Positions 7,962 through 16,824 are shown, counted from the first letter of the stretch. The stretch: 18,780 nucleotides of DNA from Methanocaldococcaceae archaeon (GCA_027023665.1 JALVUY010000250.1:1-18780), one strand, 5' to 3'. A program made the numbers and translations. Notes: generated by a model from the sequence alone, not told the origin.

Positions 7962-8651
7962 ATGGCGAAGATATTAGTAGTAACTGACGGAGTGTATGGA
8001 TATAGAATTCAGGGGACAGTAAATTCATTTGGAAAGAAAAATAAATTTATAGGGATCTATAAAATAGAAAAACCACAAGATATAATAGTAGATGAAATAG
8101 AACTTCCTGAAGAGTTAATAGAAAAATTCAAAGAAGCAGATATTTTACTTGTTTATACTCAACATCCTGACAATACTTATGAAGTTTGCAGAAATGCAAG
8201 AGAAAAGAATCCTAATATTGCTATAATTGTTGCTACCTGTAATGGGGAGGGACAGAAAAAAGAATTAAGCAAATTTGATGCTATATGTCCAGAAGAGATG
8301 TGCTTATTGGATGAAAATACTGTTGGAGGTTTGATAAATAAATATCCAAAATTAAAAGAATTTTTAGAAGAATTTGGCTCTCCAAAGGTTGAAGTATATA
8401 TAAAAAATAATAAAGTTGAAGAAGTTAAAGTTATTAGAACATCTATATGTGGCTCAACTTTATTTATGGCTAAATTGATGAAAGGACTTGAAGTAAATGA
8501 TATTGAAGAGTTTAGCAAAAAATCTGCAATGTTTATACAAAGATACCCTTGCGTTGCTGGAAAAATAAAATTATTTAAAAAAGAGTGTAAAAAACAGATG
8601 GCTTTGGAGATTCATAGAACGGCTGTGTTAAATGGCATAAAAATAATTTAA
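7962..8651 (+). CDS. DUF166 family protein
   Basis: A 229-residue protein matching the archaeal DUF166 (COG1810) pattern as I remember it: an N-terminal [12 protein letters not shown] segment, an ELPEEL...[12 protein letters not shown] block, and a C-terminal [15 protein letters not shown]...[12 protein letters not shown] block. Several cysteines are in conserved-looking places ([26 protein letters not shown]), which suggests metal or thiol chemistry. Members have been annotated as thymidylate-synthase-related in methanogens, but I do not regard that function as established. ATG 7962 is preceded by AGGTGGT, so the start is firm. It follows argG on the same strand but has its own promoter, and it converges with hcgG with only 11 bases between the stops. 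Confidence 0.8.
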   Translation: MAKILVVTDGVYGYRIQGTVNSFGKKNKFIGIYKIEKPQDIIVDEIELPEELIEKFKEADILLVYTQHPDNTYEVCRNAREKNPNIAIIVATCNGEGQKKELSKFDAICPEEMCLLDENTVGGLINKYPKLKEFLEEFGSPKVEVYIKNNKVEEVKVIRTSICGSTLFMAKLMKGLEVNDIEEFSKKSAMFIQRYPCVAGKIKLFKKECKKQMALEIHRTAVLNGIKII

Positions 8652-8662
8652 ATAATAAAGAT

Positions 8663-10186
8663 TTAAATAAAACTCTCTGCATTAACTTTATTTTTTATCT
8701 TCAAAATTATCTCAGGAATCATAGAACATATATATGTTTTGTCTGCATTTTTAACAACTTCATTATCATTACCATTGCATTTATAGGCATTTATTCCAAA
8801 TTCATTGAATATTTTAACTGTTGCCTCCTCAACCCACTTATTTGCATCGCTAACATAAACTTCCTCTGGCATCGTTCTTTTTACAATACCCCATGCTATG
8901 TATCTTCCACCCAATAACCCCAACCTTTCTCCATTGTACTCTTTTTCAACATCTTCCAAATTTTTTCTTATTTTAACTTTATCATGCAGTTTGCTGTTTT
9001 TAACTGCAACCCAATGAGCATCTCCAATAAACATTCCCCCAAACATTTCTGGATATATAACATTGCCTAAAAACTTGCTACTCCTTGCTATGGCAATTAA
9101 GTCATTTTTATTTATTAAATTCACATCATTTATATTTTTTAATTCTTCTTTAATTATTCTCATAACTCTCGGCAAACCAAAATTACCCCTCTTCGCTGTT
9201 TTAGGAGAATAGCCACACATATAACCGTGGTGGTTTCCACTAAATCCACTTATAATTACATTAAGCCCACTTCTTAAACCAATTCTACATTCGTCCTCAT
9301 AAGCCCCATTAGTGGCAACAACTCCTCCCTTAACTAAAATCCTCGAAACTGCTATCGCCTTAGCAAATGCCTTTAATCTATCTTTTGCTCTATTAAATGG
9401 AGCCCCTTCTATAACTAAAACATCTACATCTAAGTCAATGCATGCTTTTAATCCGGATATTAAATCATCATACCCATCTCCAACATGAAAAATTCCCTCC
9501 AACCCTTTTCCATATTTTTTTGCTGCCTCTGCAACGATAGCCATCTCCTCTAATGGGGCTGCATGTTCTTCTCCCCCTTGCTCTTCAACTACATTTATAC
9601 ATACAGTTGAAACTAACTTTATCCAATCTTCAAATTCATAAGCATATAGTTTTTCTTTATCTATTAACCTCTTGTGTATCCTTCCTCTTGGACATCCCTT
9701 ATATGGTGGGCCATTGTAGTAACACTCCCCCATACAGTGAGTTATCTCCTTTGGAAATCTCATAGGACCATATTTACCAAAGTGATCCAAATCTAATGGA
9801 ACATCAACAGTTTCATAAACCTTTTTTAAAACCTCTAATGGTATTAATCCTTCTTTTTCTCCAATATCACCCAACGCATAAGCACAAACATGTAGAGTTA
9901 ATCCCATATAATCAGTTAAAATACAGTTCTCTATGAATTGAGTTAGCGTCAGAGATGATGCACATGGCCCTACAGCTACCTCTACCAAATCACAACCCAT
10001 AGGAAATTTTCTCAAATTACTACCTAATTTTTGAATATCATTTAAAGATAAATCATCAACTGCATCAACAATTTCAATTATATCGCTTTCTTTTAATTTA
10101 TTTTCTATCAATTTTTTTATAACTAATTTTCTCAATTCTAATGCTGAATTTAAATCATTTACTGCTTCTCTGATAAGTTCTCTCAT
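8663..10186 (-). CDS. hcgG: HcgG/HmdC, [Fe]-hydrogenase cofactor biosynthesis protein
   Basis: A 507-residue protein that I recognise as the HcgG (HmdC) family, conserved in methanogens with [Fe]-hydrogenase and needed to build the iron-guanylylpyridinol cofactor; a part in forming the acyl/CO ligands has been proposed. A cysteine cluster, C151-x3-C155-x9-C165 (HCMGECYYNGPPYKGCPRGR), could bind iron or an Fe-S cluster. Later blocks FHVGDGYDDLISGLKACID and GVVATNGAYEDECRIGLRSG suggest an alpha/beta enzyme body. ATG 10186 is preceded by GAGGGAT and overlaps the end of the upstream gene by 32 bases, so this is the last gene of the operon that begins with hcgA. Family identity is fairly sure; the chemistry is not. 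Confidence 0.85.
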   Translation of the reverse strand: MRELIREAVNDLNSALELRKLVIKKLIENKLKESDIIEIVDAVDDLSLNDIQKLGSNLRKFPMGCDLVEVAVGPCASSLTLTQFIENCILTDYMGLTLHVCAYALGDIGEKEGLIPLEVLKKVYETVDVPLDLDHFGKYGPMRFPKEITHCMGECYYNGPPYKGCPRGRIHKRLIDKEKLYAYEFEDWIKLVSTVCINVVEEQGGEEHAAPLEEMAIVAEAAKKYGKGLEGIFHVGDGYDDLISGLKACIDLDVDVLVIEGAPFNRAKDRLKAFAKAIAVSRILVKGGVVATNGAYEDECRIGLRSGLNVIISGFSGNHHGYMCGYSPKTAKRGNFGLPRVMRIIKEELKNINDVNLINKNDLIAIARSSKFLGNVIYPEMFGGMFIGDAHWVAVKNSKLHDKVKIRKNLEDVEKEYNGERLGLLGGRYIAWGIVKRTMPEEVYVSDANKWVEEATVKIFNEFGINAYKCNGNDNEVVKNADKTYICSMIPEIILKIKNKVNAESFI

Positions 10187-10751
10187 TAAAATCCCTCAAC
10201 TTTTCTATAATCTGCAAATATCTATCTTCAATTCTTTCTATTAATCCCAAGTTATAATTATGCGTTTTTAAAATTATGACATTTGCATTATTTTTAATAT
10301 TCTTATCATTTTGATTAGCTAAATAGTAATCTGGTACTATTAAAACTCCATTATCAGATATTTTCAAATTTAAATCTTCTACGATTTTTTTAACAAACTC
10401 TGTTATTGGATTAACCTCCACATTTAAATCTTTTAATAATTCTCCTGCTAATTCTTTTATTTTCTTTTCTTTGTATTTTAGAAGTTTAATAGAATCATTT
10501 ATTTTATCCCCATCACCAATTTTTAATTTTTTTATATCCTCAAGGGTTTCAATTAAATCTCTAAAGGTGGCTGACTTAACTTCAAAAATTTCTGAATTAG
10601 GATTTAATTTTTTAACTTTCTCTTTGTATCCCTTAGATATAATTAATAAGTCGCAATCTACTTTCTCATTGTAAGGATTAACAATTTTATAATCTTTTAT
10701 GCCAATCAATTTAGATATTTCTTCATACATTTTAGTAATTCCAATTTTCAT
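10155..10751 (-). CDS. Unrecognised soluble protein inside the hcg operon
   Basis: A 198-residue, lysine-rich protein with no signal peptide or membrane segment. Short strands such as CDLLIISKGY (residues about 33-42), GVLIVPDYYLAN and NVIILKTHNYNLG alternate with charged helices, suggesting an alpha/beta fold with a nucleotide- or metabolite-binding shape. Only one cysteine is seen, so an Fe-S role is unlikely. It overlaps the membrane gene upstream by 20 bases and hcgG downstream by 32 bases, so all are translated from one message. I do not recognise it as any of HcgB to HcgF. A role in [Fe]-hydrogenase cofactor assembly is inferred only from position. The start ATG 10751 has a weak GTGG site and may rely on coupling. 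Confidence 0.85.
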   Translation of the reverse strand: MKIGITKMYEEISKLIGIKDYKIVNPYNEKVDCDLLIISKGYKEKVKKLNPNSEIFEVKSATFRDLIETLEDIKKLKIGDGDKINDSIKLLKYKEKKIKELAGELLKDLNVEVNPITEFVKKIVEDLNLKISDNGVLIVPDYYLANQNDKNIKNNANVIILKTHNYNLGLIERIEDRYLQIIEKLRDFNERTYQRSSK

Positions 10752-11304
10752 ATTTCCACTTATTGGAAGTTTTTTCTAAACATATCTCTTTTGGAAATCC
10801 TTTTATTTTTAATATTAAATTATTGTTTGTCTCTTTTTTCTCAATCTCTTCATTATTATAATATGCAATTCCATCAATAACAACCCCATTTTCGTAGATA
10901 GATAAATAGTGAGTTTGTCTAAGATTTGCTATTAATAAACCTAAAAATAGGATAAACAAATATACTATATTTTCTATCACCCCTTTAATAAAATAATAGA
11001 CGATTATTACACCTAAAATAACAAAAATAAAACCATAAAGAACATAATACTTATTCCCAATCTTTATAGTTCCTCTGTAGATAAGTTTTCCAGTGTTCAT
11101 TTTTTTAATTTTTGAATATGCATAAAATATTATCGCTAAATAAATTATAATGACTCCAAAAACTATGCCTATTACATATATAACATTCAATAATCCAAAT
11201 AACTGCACTGAAATGATTATGAATGAAACTCCAATAGTATTTCCAATCAAATATAGATAGTAAGGATTAATTCCCTTCATAGTCTCACTATCATTTATTT
11301 CCAT
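10732..11304 (-). CDS. Four-helix membrane protein inside the hcg operon
   Basis: A 190-residue membrane protein. Hydrophobic segments lie at about residues 14-37, 38-64, 85-108 and 109-128, with short basic loops between the pairs (KIKKMNTGK) and a soluble C-terminal tail of about 60 residues. This looks like two helical hairpins followed by a small cytoplasmic domain. There are no conserved catalytic motifs that I recognise and no export signal. The ATG at 11304 overlaps the 3' end of hcgA by 14 bases; ATG 11280 (MKGINPYYLY) is an alternative start. The downstream gene overlaps it by 20 bases. A membrane component beside genes for a soluble hydrogenase cofactor is unexpected; function is unknown. 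Confidence 0.85.
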   Translation of the reverse strand: MEINDSETMKGINPYYLYLIGNTIGVSFIIISVQLFGLLNVIYVIGIVFGVIIIYLAIIFYAYSKIKKMNTGKLIYRGTIKIGNKYYVLYGFIFVILGVIIVYYFIKGVIENIVYLFILFLGLLIANLRQTHYLSIYENGVVIDGIAYYNNEEIEKKETNNNLILKIKGFPKEICLEKTSNKWKYENWNY

Positions 11305-12364
11305 ATCTCTCTAAATATCTTTTATATTTCTCCCAATTTATCTTTGGAGTTAATCCTAATTCTTTTATTAATTTAACTACATCTTCTAAATTTCCAGTTT
11401 TTGGACTACCTACTCCTTTAATGTTAATAGGATGATTTCTTGGAATTACTGTTGCCACATTACTTGCTCCTCCCAATAAAGCAAATTGAACTAACTCAGC
11501 CCCAATTGTTGGTGTTGGTGAGGTTATTCTTATATTTGGAAATAACAATCTTGTTATTGCAATAGTTTTTGCCTGTTCTAATGCAGAGCACTTTGGATGA
11601 TTTTCCATTGGAGTTCCTTTGTAAGGATTGAAGCCCATTATTGGTATTTCTCCAACATTTAACTCATTTTTTAAATAAAATAAATGCTCTACTCTGTCCT
11701 CATAACTCTCTCCAATCCCTATTAACAAACCAGATGATAACTCTATATTATATTTATTAACCAATTTACAAACTCTTATCCTATTCTCTAATTCTTCTCC
11801 AGGTTTTACTTTTTTAAAGAGATTTTCATTTGTAGTTTCTAAATTGCAACATATTGTATCAATGCCATATTTTTTAAGATCCTTTATAGTCTCTTCAGTT
11901 AAATCAGCCCCTGCATTTACCAAAACTTCCAAGTTAGTATTTTCTTTAACTATTTTTAAAGCTCTTAAAACTTCTTTCCCTTCATAACCATGTGCAGAAG
12001 AACAACTAACTCTACAAATTCCACTTTCCTCAATAGCTATTGCCGATTTTTTAATTTCTTCATCACTCAACCTAAATGGTTTATAATATCCCTCTTTTGA
12101 TGTTCCAGCGGCAAATCCACAGTATAGACATTTTGGATTAACTTTACAAATGTTAGTTATATGAATTGTTGAAGTAATTTCAATCTCTTTTTTAAAATAA
12201 TCTCTAACCTGTGAGGCAATGTCGAATAATTTTAAATAATCCCTCCATTTATCTATTTTAAATAATTTCAATGCTTCATCTTTGTCAATTAAACCCTCCT
12301 TAATTAATTTCTTATTTCCCTCTTTTAATTCTTTAAAATTCTCATAAATCTTTTCAAATATCAT
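11291..12364 (-). CDS. hcgA: HcgA (HmdB), radical SAM enzyme of [Fe]-hydrogenase cofactor biosynthesis
   Basis: A radical SAM enzyme related to biotin synthase, HydG and HydE, 357 residues. The cluster-binding cysteines are C73, C79 and C82 in ICKVNPKCLYCGF, the unusual CX5CX2C spacing known for HcgA in place of the normal CX3CX2C. Other radical SAM barrel features include VSCSSAHGYEGKEVL, LVNAGADLTEETI, CCNLETTNE and SSGLLIGIGESYEDRV. It is thought to act in making the pyridinol ring of the iron-guanylylpyridinol cofactor. ATG 12364 follows GGTGG at a normal distance. It heads a four-gene overlapping operon ending in hcgG and lies downstream of hmd on the same strand with a separate promoter near 12415-12426. 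Confidence 0.95.
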   Translation of the reverse strand: MIFEKIYENFKELKEGNKKLIKEGLIDKDEALKLFKIDKWRDYLKLFDIASQVRDYFKKEIEITSTIHITNICKVNPKCLYCGFAAGTSKEGYYKPFRLSDEEIKKSAIAIEESGICRVSCSSAHGYEGKEVLRALKIVKENTNLEVLVNAGADLTEETIKDLKKYGIDTICCNLETTNENLFKKVKPGEELENRIRVCKLVNKYNIELSSGLLIGIGESYEDRVEHLFYLKNELNVGEIPIMGFNPYKGTPMENHPKCSALEQAKTIAITRLLFPNIRITSPTPTIGAELVQFALLGGASNVATVIPRNHPINIKGVGSPKTGNLEDVVKLIKELGLTPKINWEKYKRYLERYGNK

Positions 12365-12542
12365 TAAACCACCATTTTTGAAAAAATAATATCCAATTAG
12401 TAAAAATTAAAATTCTTAATATAAACTTTTCTCACAAATGTGCATAATTTAAAATATAACTTAAAATCTTTAAATTAATAAATATTTCACACAAAATAAA
12501 AAAATAAATTTATAATGTAAAAAATTAACAATATTATTTTAT
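12365..12542 (-). promoter_or_regulatory. hmd terminator and hcgA promoter
   Basis: The 178-base spacer, read leftward, begins after the hmd stop with T-tracts (AATTTTTTACATT and ATTTATTTTTTTATTTTG) that can end the hmd message. A box A-like GTTTATATTAAG follows at 12426-12415, about 50 bases before the hcgA start. The GGTGG ribosome binding site lies just before ATG 12364. So hmd and the hcg operon can be expressed at different levels. Confidence 0.5.
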
Positions 12543-13574
12543 TTACTCTTTTTTGTATTTCTCTAATACTTTCATTGCTGTTGGTAATATGTCTGATAAT
12601 GGACCGAAGCACATACTGTCAGCAGTTCCTAATAATGCTGCTGGATCTAAAGCATCTTCCATATTAGTTATACCTTTCTCTTTCATTAAGTTGTGTATTT
12701 GAGTTAATGCTTCATCTGCCATCATTTGAGCGAAGTCAGCTGGAGCTCCTAAGATTTTTGTAACAGCGTCTCTGTATGCTAATAAACCAGCATAGACGAT
12801 TGCTGTAACTGCTGAACACATGTCACATACTGGACCTATTAAGTTTGCAGGCATCTTAAATGCTTGTCCTCTAGCTTTTTTACCTATTTCATATAATTTA
12901 TTAATTGCCTCTTCACTTGCGTAACCTTCAGCGATATAAACTTGTCCTTTCATTTCTGGAACACATCCTGGATGGTATGAAGTTATGTTTAAATCATCTC
13001 TTCCTAGGTCTTTGAAAATTTTTGCGAATTTTGTTGTAGGAATTGTACATGCGTGAGTTACAATAGCTCCTTCTGGAATAGCATCAGCGAATTTTTTAAT
13101 AATTTCTGGCTGTTTGTTTCCTTTTGGTAACCATGTTATAACAATATCAGCATCTGCTACAGCCTCTCTATCATCTGCTGTTACTTTTAAGCCAACATCT
13201 TCTGGATGGACTAAATGGATACATGCCTTTGGTGGTTTTGGTAATTCTTTTGCTTTTGCTTTAACTACTTCTCTAATTTTTGGCATTATACTTTCTGGAT
13301 TACCACTTAAGTGTGCTTCCATAACTTCTTTAGGATCAAATTCGTCAATAACAACTAATCCTGGCTCTTCTGCAAAGCATGGATCTGAAACGATAACCTC
13401 ATCAACTTCTGGAACTAAGTGTAATAACTCTGCTCCATAGGTTATTGATGAGTGAGTTAATGCAATCTCTGGTTTGTTAACTTCTTTAGCTACTTGACAG
13501 GCTCTCATAAAGTTTGTAATTCCTGCTGCTGCGTGAGTTCTGTAACATCCTGCTCCAAGTATTGCTATTTTCAT
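12543..13574 (-). CDS. hmd: 5,10-methenyltetrahydromethanopterin hydrogenase ([Fe]-hydrogenase)
   Basis: Reversibly reduces methenyl-tetrahydromethanopterin with H2 to the methylene form in the hydrogenotrophic methanogenesis pathway, using the iron-guanylylpyridinol cofactor and no Fe-S clusters; a cytoplasmic homodimer. The protein is 343 residues. It has the N-terminal Rossmann start KIAILGAGCYRTHAAAG with catalytic His14, and the iron ligand Cys176 in VTHACTIPTTKF, numbered exactly as in the M. jannaschii enzyme. The helical C-terminal domain with GPVCDMCSAVTAIVYAGLLAY is intact. ATG 13574 follows AGGTGAT. It is the true Hmd rather than the HmdII/HmdIII paralogues, because of Cys176, His14 and the near-identical N-terminus. 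hcgA lies 178 bases downstream. Confidence 0.98.
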   Translation of the reverse strand: MKIAILGAGCYRTHAAAGITNFMRACQVAKEVNKPEIALTHSSITYGAELLHLVPEVDEVIVSDPCFAEEPGLVVIDEFDPKEVMEAHLSGNPESIMPKIREVVKAKAKELPKPPKACIHLVHPEDVGLKVTADDREAVADADIVITWLPKGNKQPEIIKKFADAIPEGAIVTHACTIPTTKFAKIFKDLGRDDLNITSYHPGCVPEMKGQVYIAEGYASEEAINKLYEIGKKARGQAFKMPANLIGPVCDMCSAVTAIVYAGLLAYRDAVTKILGAPADFAQMMADEALTQIHNLMKEKGITNMEDALDPAALLGTADSMCFGPLSDILPTAMKVLEKYKKE

Positions 13575-13825
13575 TATATCACCTAATTTTAATTTGGCTT
13601 TTATTAATTATTAATTTCTATGTTATGATAATACTTTTATCTTGTGTGATATATAAAATTAACGATTTTTTTTATAACCATAAAAAATTTAATTATCCAT
13701 TATTAGTATTTTTAATACCAAAATTAACAATTTTAACAGAATAATACTTTTAAACTTTAATTTATATATGGGAATATACAAATAAATTAAAAAAAAAAAA
13801 GAATTATTAAAAAATAAAAAATTAT
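13575..13825 (-). promoter_or_regulatory. hmd promoter and ABCE1 terminator region
   Basis: Read leftward, the spacer starts with T-rich tracts after the ABCE1 stop, including a run of 12 T (13800-13789), good termination signals. TTTTATATATC (13658-13648) is a strong box A about 75 bases before the hmd ATG, predicting a leader near 50 bases. AGGTGAT precedes the start. No coding frame here is convincing. Confidence 0.55.
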
Positions 13826-15595
13826 TTAATTATTATATAAATAATAATACTCTCCTTTTTCTTTTTGTAAAATATCTCTTTGGCTACCTTCTTTATTAGC
13901 TCTTGGTCTCCCAGTTTCTGGGTCTCTTCTAAATGTAATTTGCATTTCTTTTAAGAATTTATTTGCTCCATCTCTTTTGTTCATTGGACTACTTCCAATT
14001 CCGTATATTCCTGGCTCACCACTAAATACGATAAACCTATCTGAAATATAATCTTGGAATAACATATCGTGATCGACAATAAACATTCCTGCCTCTTTCT
14101 CATCTGCCATTCTTCTAATAACCTTTGAAACAGCCAATCTTTGTTCTACATCTAAGAATGCTGAAGGCTCATCTAATAGATAAATATCTGCCTCTCTACT
14201 TAAACATGCCGCTATTGCCACTCTCTGTAACTCTCCACCAGATAACTCTTTAACATTCCTATCCAATAATTTTTCTAATTGTAAAGGATTAATAATCTCT
14301 GATTTATAGTAGGAAGTGTGAATATTAGTTATTGAACTCAACAACTCTTCAACAGTTCCATCATAATCTGGACTTATATACTGTGGCTTGTAAGATACTT
14401 TAATTTCACTTTCTTTAGTAACCTCTCCCTCATCTGGTTTAATGACTCCTGCCAACAATTTAATAAATGTTGTTTTTCCAATTCCATTAGGGCCTAAGAT
14501 ACCAATAACTTCTCCTTTGTATATAGTTCCACCACTAACTTCTAATTTAAAACTACCTAAGGTTTTTTTCATTGGTGAATATGTTAATAATACAGGTCTG
14601 TTTTTATAATCAATAACTGGTCTTTTTTCAAATATTATTGGCTCCTTTCTAAACTTTATATTTTCCTCTCTTAACTCACCATATAGATATTCATTTATTC
14701 CTACTCTAACGCTCTTAGGTAGTGAAACAATACCATAGGCTGAAGGAACCCCATACATTATGTGAATGTAATCTGATAGATAATCCAAAACTATTAGGTC
14801 GTGCTCAACCACAATAACCTTATTTAACTCCCTTATTAATCTCGCGGCATTGAATCTCTGCCTAATATCTAACCAAGAAGAAGGTTCGTCAAAGAAATAT
14901 ATGTCTCCCTTTCTTAAATATGCAGCAGCTATAGCAACTCTTTGTAATTCTCCCCCTGACAATTGATGTAATTCCCTATCTAAGATATTTTTTAATTCTA
15001 ACTTCTCAACAACTTCATTATATTTTCCTCTTTCGTCTATTCTCTTTAACAACTCTCCAACTTTTCCTTTAACAACTTTTGGTAAAATATCAACATATTG
15101 AACTTTATGTATTGCTTTTATTTCTTTATTTTTCAACTTCACAAAATATTCTTGCAATTCAGAACCTCTAAAATACTTAATAACATTATCATAATTTGGC
15201 TCTTTGTCGTGTTTTCCTAAGTTTGGAATTAATTCTCCTGCTAATATCCTTAAAACTGTCGATTTACCAATTCCATTTTGTCCAATAATTCCAACTACTC
15301 CATCTCTTGGCACAACTAAACCAAACAACTTAAATCTATTTTGCCCATAGGAATGAACTATTTTATCCTCACTCAACTCTTCTGGTAATCCTATGATAGA
15401 TATTGCTTTAAATGGACATCTCTTAACGCATATCCCACAACCAGAACATAAAACTTCTGATATAATTGGCTTTCCAGTATTTTCATCAATAACTATTGTT
15501 TTCTCTCCCATTCTAACTCCTGGACAGTATTTAATACACTCCATAGAGCATTTTTTTGGCTGACATCTATCATAGTCAATAATAGCCAATCTCAT
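13826..15595 (-). CDS. abce1: ABCE1 ribosome recycling ATPase (RNase L inhibitor homologue)
   Basis: Splits archaeal ribosomes after termination, working with aRF1/aPelota and ATP. The order is standard: an N-terminal Fe-S domain with C11, C16, C20, C24 and C50, C53, C56, C60 for two [4Fe-4S] clusters; a first ABC domain with Walker A GQNGIGKST (K111), signature LSGGELQR and Walker B IYFFDEPSSWLD; and a second with GPNGIGKTT (K374), LSGGELQR and IYLLDEPSAFLD. The hinge and C-terminal tail are present, and 589 residues is the family length. ATG 15595 follows GGAGGTGG. It is read in the same direction as leuB, 123 bases downstream, with a T-rich spacer that probably separates the two transcripts. 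It is an essential housekeeping gene. Confidence 0.98.
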   Translation of the reverse strand: MRLAIIDYDRCQPKKCSMECIKYCPGVRMGEKTIVIDENTGKPIISEVLCSGCGICVKRCPFKAISIIGLPEELSEDKIVHSYGQNRFKLFGLVVPRDGVVGIIGQNGIGKSTVLRILAGELIPNLGKHDKEPNYDNVIKYFRGSELQEYFVKLKNKEIKAIHKVQYVDILPKVVKGKVGELLKRIDERGKYNEVVEKLELKNILDRELHQLSGGELQRVAIAAAYLRKGDIYFFDEPSSWLDIRQRFNAARLIRELNKVIVVEHDLIVLDYLSDYIHIMYGVPSAYGIVSLPKSVRVGINEYLYGELREENIKFRKEPIIFEKRPVIDYKNRPVLLTYSPMKKTLGSFKLEVSGGTIYKGEVIGILGPNGIGKTTFIKLLAGVIKPDEGEVTKESEIKVSYKPQYISPDYDGTVEELLSSITNIHTSYYKSEIINPLQLEKLLDRNVKELSGGELQRVAIAACLSREADIYLLDEPSAFLDVEQRLAVSKVIRRMADEKEAGMFIVDHDMLFQDYISDRFIVFSGEPGIYGIGSSPMNKRDGANKFLKEMQITFRRDPETGRPRANKEGSQRDILQKEKGEYYYLYNN

Positions 15596-15718
15596 AAAAC
15601 CACCTCCAAGAAATAATTTTAATCCAAATTTAAATAGATTTTAAATTTCATATTTTGTTTATTTTAAAAATTTAATTTAAAAATAGAAAAAATAGAATCT
15701 AAAAAACAAAATAGAGTA
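15596..15718 (-). terminator. leuB terminator and ABCE1 promoter spacer
   Basis: Read leftward after the leuB stop, the spacer has several T-tracts (TTTTGTTTTTTAG, CTATTTTTTCTATTTTTAAATT) that look like an archaeal terminator. An AT-rich stretch containing CTATTTAAATTTGG, near 15636-15623, could be the ABCE1 box A. A strong GGAGGTGG lies next to the ABCE1 start. Confidence 0.4.
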
Positions 15719-16720
15719 TTATTCTTCTCTAACTCTCTTAGCTACTTCTTCTGCCATTTCAAAAGTGTTTAAATCTCCTCCCAAGTCAGGAGTTGTTAAA
15801 CCTAACGCTAAAACTTCTTCTAATGCTCTCTCTATTCTATCAGCCGCTTCATATTCTCCTAAGTATCTAAGCATCAATACAGCACTTAATATTGTAGCAG
15901 TAGGATTTGCTATTTTCTTTCCAGCTATATCAGGAGCAGAGCCATGAACTGGCTCAAATAATCCGTGTTCATCTCCAATATTTGCAGAAGGGGCTAAACC
16001 TAAACCTCCAACAGTTCCAGCAGCTCCATCTGAGAGAATATCTCCAAACAAATTTGAAGTAACTACTACATCAAATGTTTGTGGTTTAGTTATTATATAC
16101 ATGTTCATAGCGTCTATATAGCAGTCTTCTGCTTTTATATCCTTATATTCCTCAGCAACTTTGTAAAATACTCTCTTAAATAAACCATCAGTTATTTTTA
16201 AAACATTTGCTTTATGGGCACAGGTTACTTTTCCTTCTTTACTCATTTTTTTCCTTTCCCTTGCTAAATTAAAGGCAAATCTAAATATTCTCTCGCATGC
16301 CTTTTCAGTTATAACTCTTGTGGCAGTTGTTATTCCCTCATCTATCTCTGCCTCAATTCCTTTGTAAAGCCCTTCAGTATTTTCTCTAACAATAACATAA
16401 TCAATATCTGGCCTTAAGCATTTAACTCCTTTGTATGCTTTTACTGGTCTTACATTGGCATATGTATCTAAGATATGCCTTAATTTTACAATAACATCTG
16501 CCGCAGTCTCTCCAGCAGCTCCAAATAACACAGCATCGCAATCTAATGCAATTTCAATAGTTTCATCTGGAAGAGCCTTTCCAGTTCTTTTATAAACTTC
16601 ATCTCCTGCTTCTGCATAAACAAACTCAAATGGTAACCCTGTAGCTTCTAAAACCTTTATTGTAGCAGGAATTACCTCCTTGCCTATCCCATCCCCTTCT
16701 ATAACGCATATTTTATGCAT
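15719..16720 (-). CDS. leuB: 3-isopropylmalate / 3-methylmalate dehydrogenase
   Basis: An NAD-dependent beta-decarboxylating dehydrogenase of the LeuB/isocitrate dehydrogenase family, 333 residues. In methanococci the orthologue serves leucine synthesis and the citramalate route to isoleucine. Visible motifs are VIEGDGIGKEV (residues 5-15), the substrate loop YANVRPVKAY, VRENTEGLYKG, HKANVLKITDG, SNLFGDILSDGAAG and the NAD loop H259-GSAPDIAGK. The sequence fits the LeuB member better than the homoisocitrate dehydrogenase AksF, which in M. jannaschii has a longer YANVRP region insert. The frame reaches TTG 16732, but ATG 16720 after GGTGAGAGTT is the better start. It is divergent from argD, the arrangement I recall for M. 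jannaschii. Confidence 0.92.
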   Translation of the reverse strand: MHKICVIEGDGIGKEVIPATIKVLEATGLPFEFVYAEAGDEVYKRTGKALPDETIEIALDCDAVLFGAAGETAADVIVKLRHILDTYANVRPVKAYKGVKCLRPDIDYVIVRENTEGLYKGIEAEIDEGITTATRVITEKACERIFRFAFNLARERKKMSKEGKVTCAHKANVLKITDGLFKRVFYKVAEEYKDIKAEDCYIDAMNMYIITKPQTFDVVVTSNLFGDILSDGAAGTVGGLGLAPSANIGDEHGLFEPVHGSAPDIAGKKIANPTATILSAVLMLRYLGEYEAADRIERALEEVLALGLTTPDLGGDLNTFEMAEEVAKRVREE

Positions 16721-16824
16721 AACTCTCACCAATTTTAATTTTTATTGATAGTAATTATATAGCACAATAATGATAAATACCCCACCTAATATAAAAATTT
16801 ACCAATAAATTTTATGGTGATTAA
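16721..16824. promoter_or_regulatory. Divergent leuB/argD promoter
   Basis: A 104-base spacer between divergent amino-acid genes. TAATTATATAGC (16752-16763) is TATA-like on both strands and could serve either direction. CCTAATATAAAAATTTACC (16784-16803) is a second candidate for argD with a very short leader. GGTGATT precedes the argD ATG and GGTGA precedes the leuB ATG. Confidence 0.4.

Noticed and set aside
8177..8518. 113-codon minus-strand frame inside the DUF166 gene
   Set aside because: It is the antisense shadow of a well supported gene with a clear ribosome binding site.
13114..13440. Open frame of 108 codons on the plus strand inside hmd
   Set aside because: It is the complement of a highly conserved hmd region, with no start signals.
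13562..13744. Hydrophobic 60-codon frame in the hmd promoter region
   Set aside because: It starts inside hmd on the opposite strand, has no ribosome binding site and covers the hmd promoter; the hydrophobic residues come from AT-rich DNA.
13789..13800. Run of 12 A residues as a possible frameshift or sequencing problem
   Set aside because: It is in a spacer between ABCE1 and hmd, so length variation would not affect a protein; it fits an oligo-T terminator on the minus strand.
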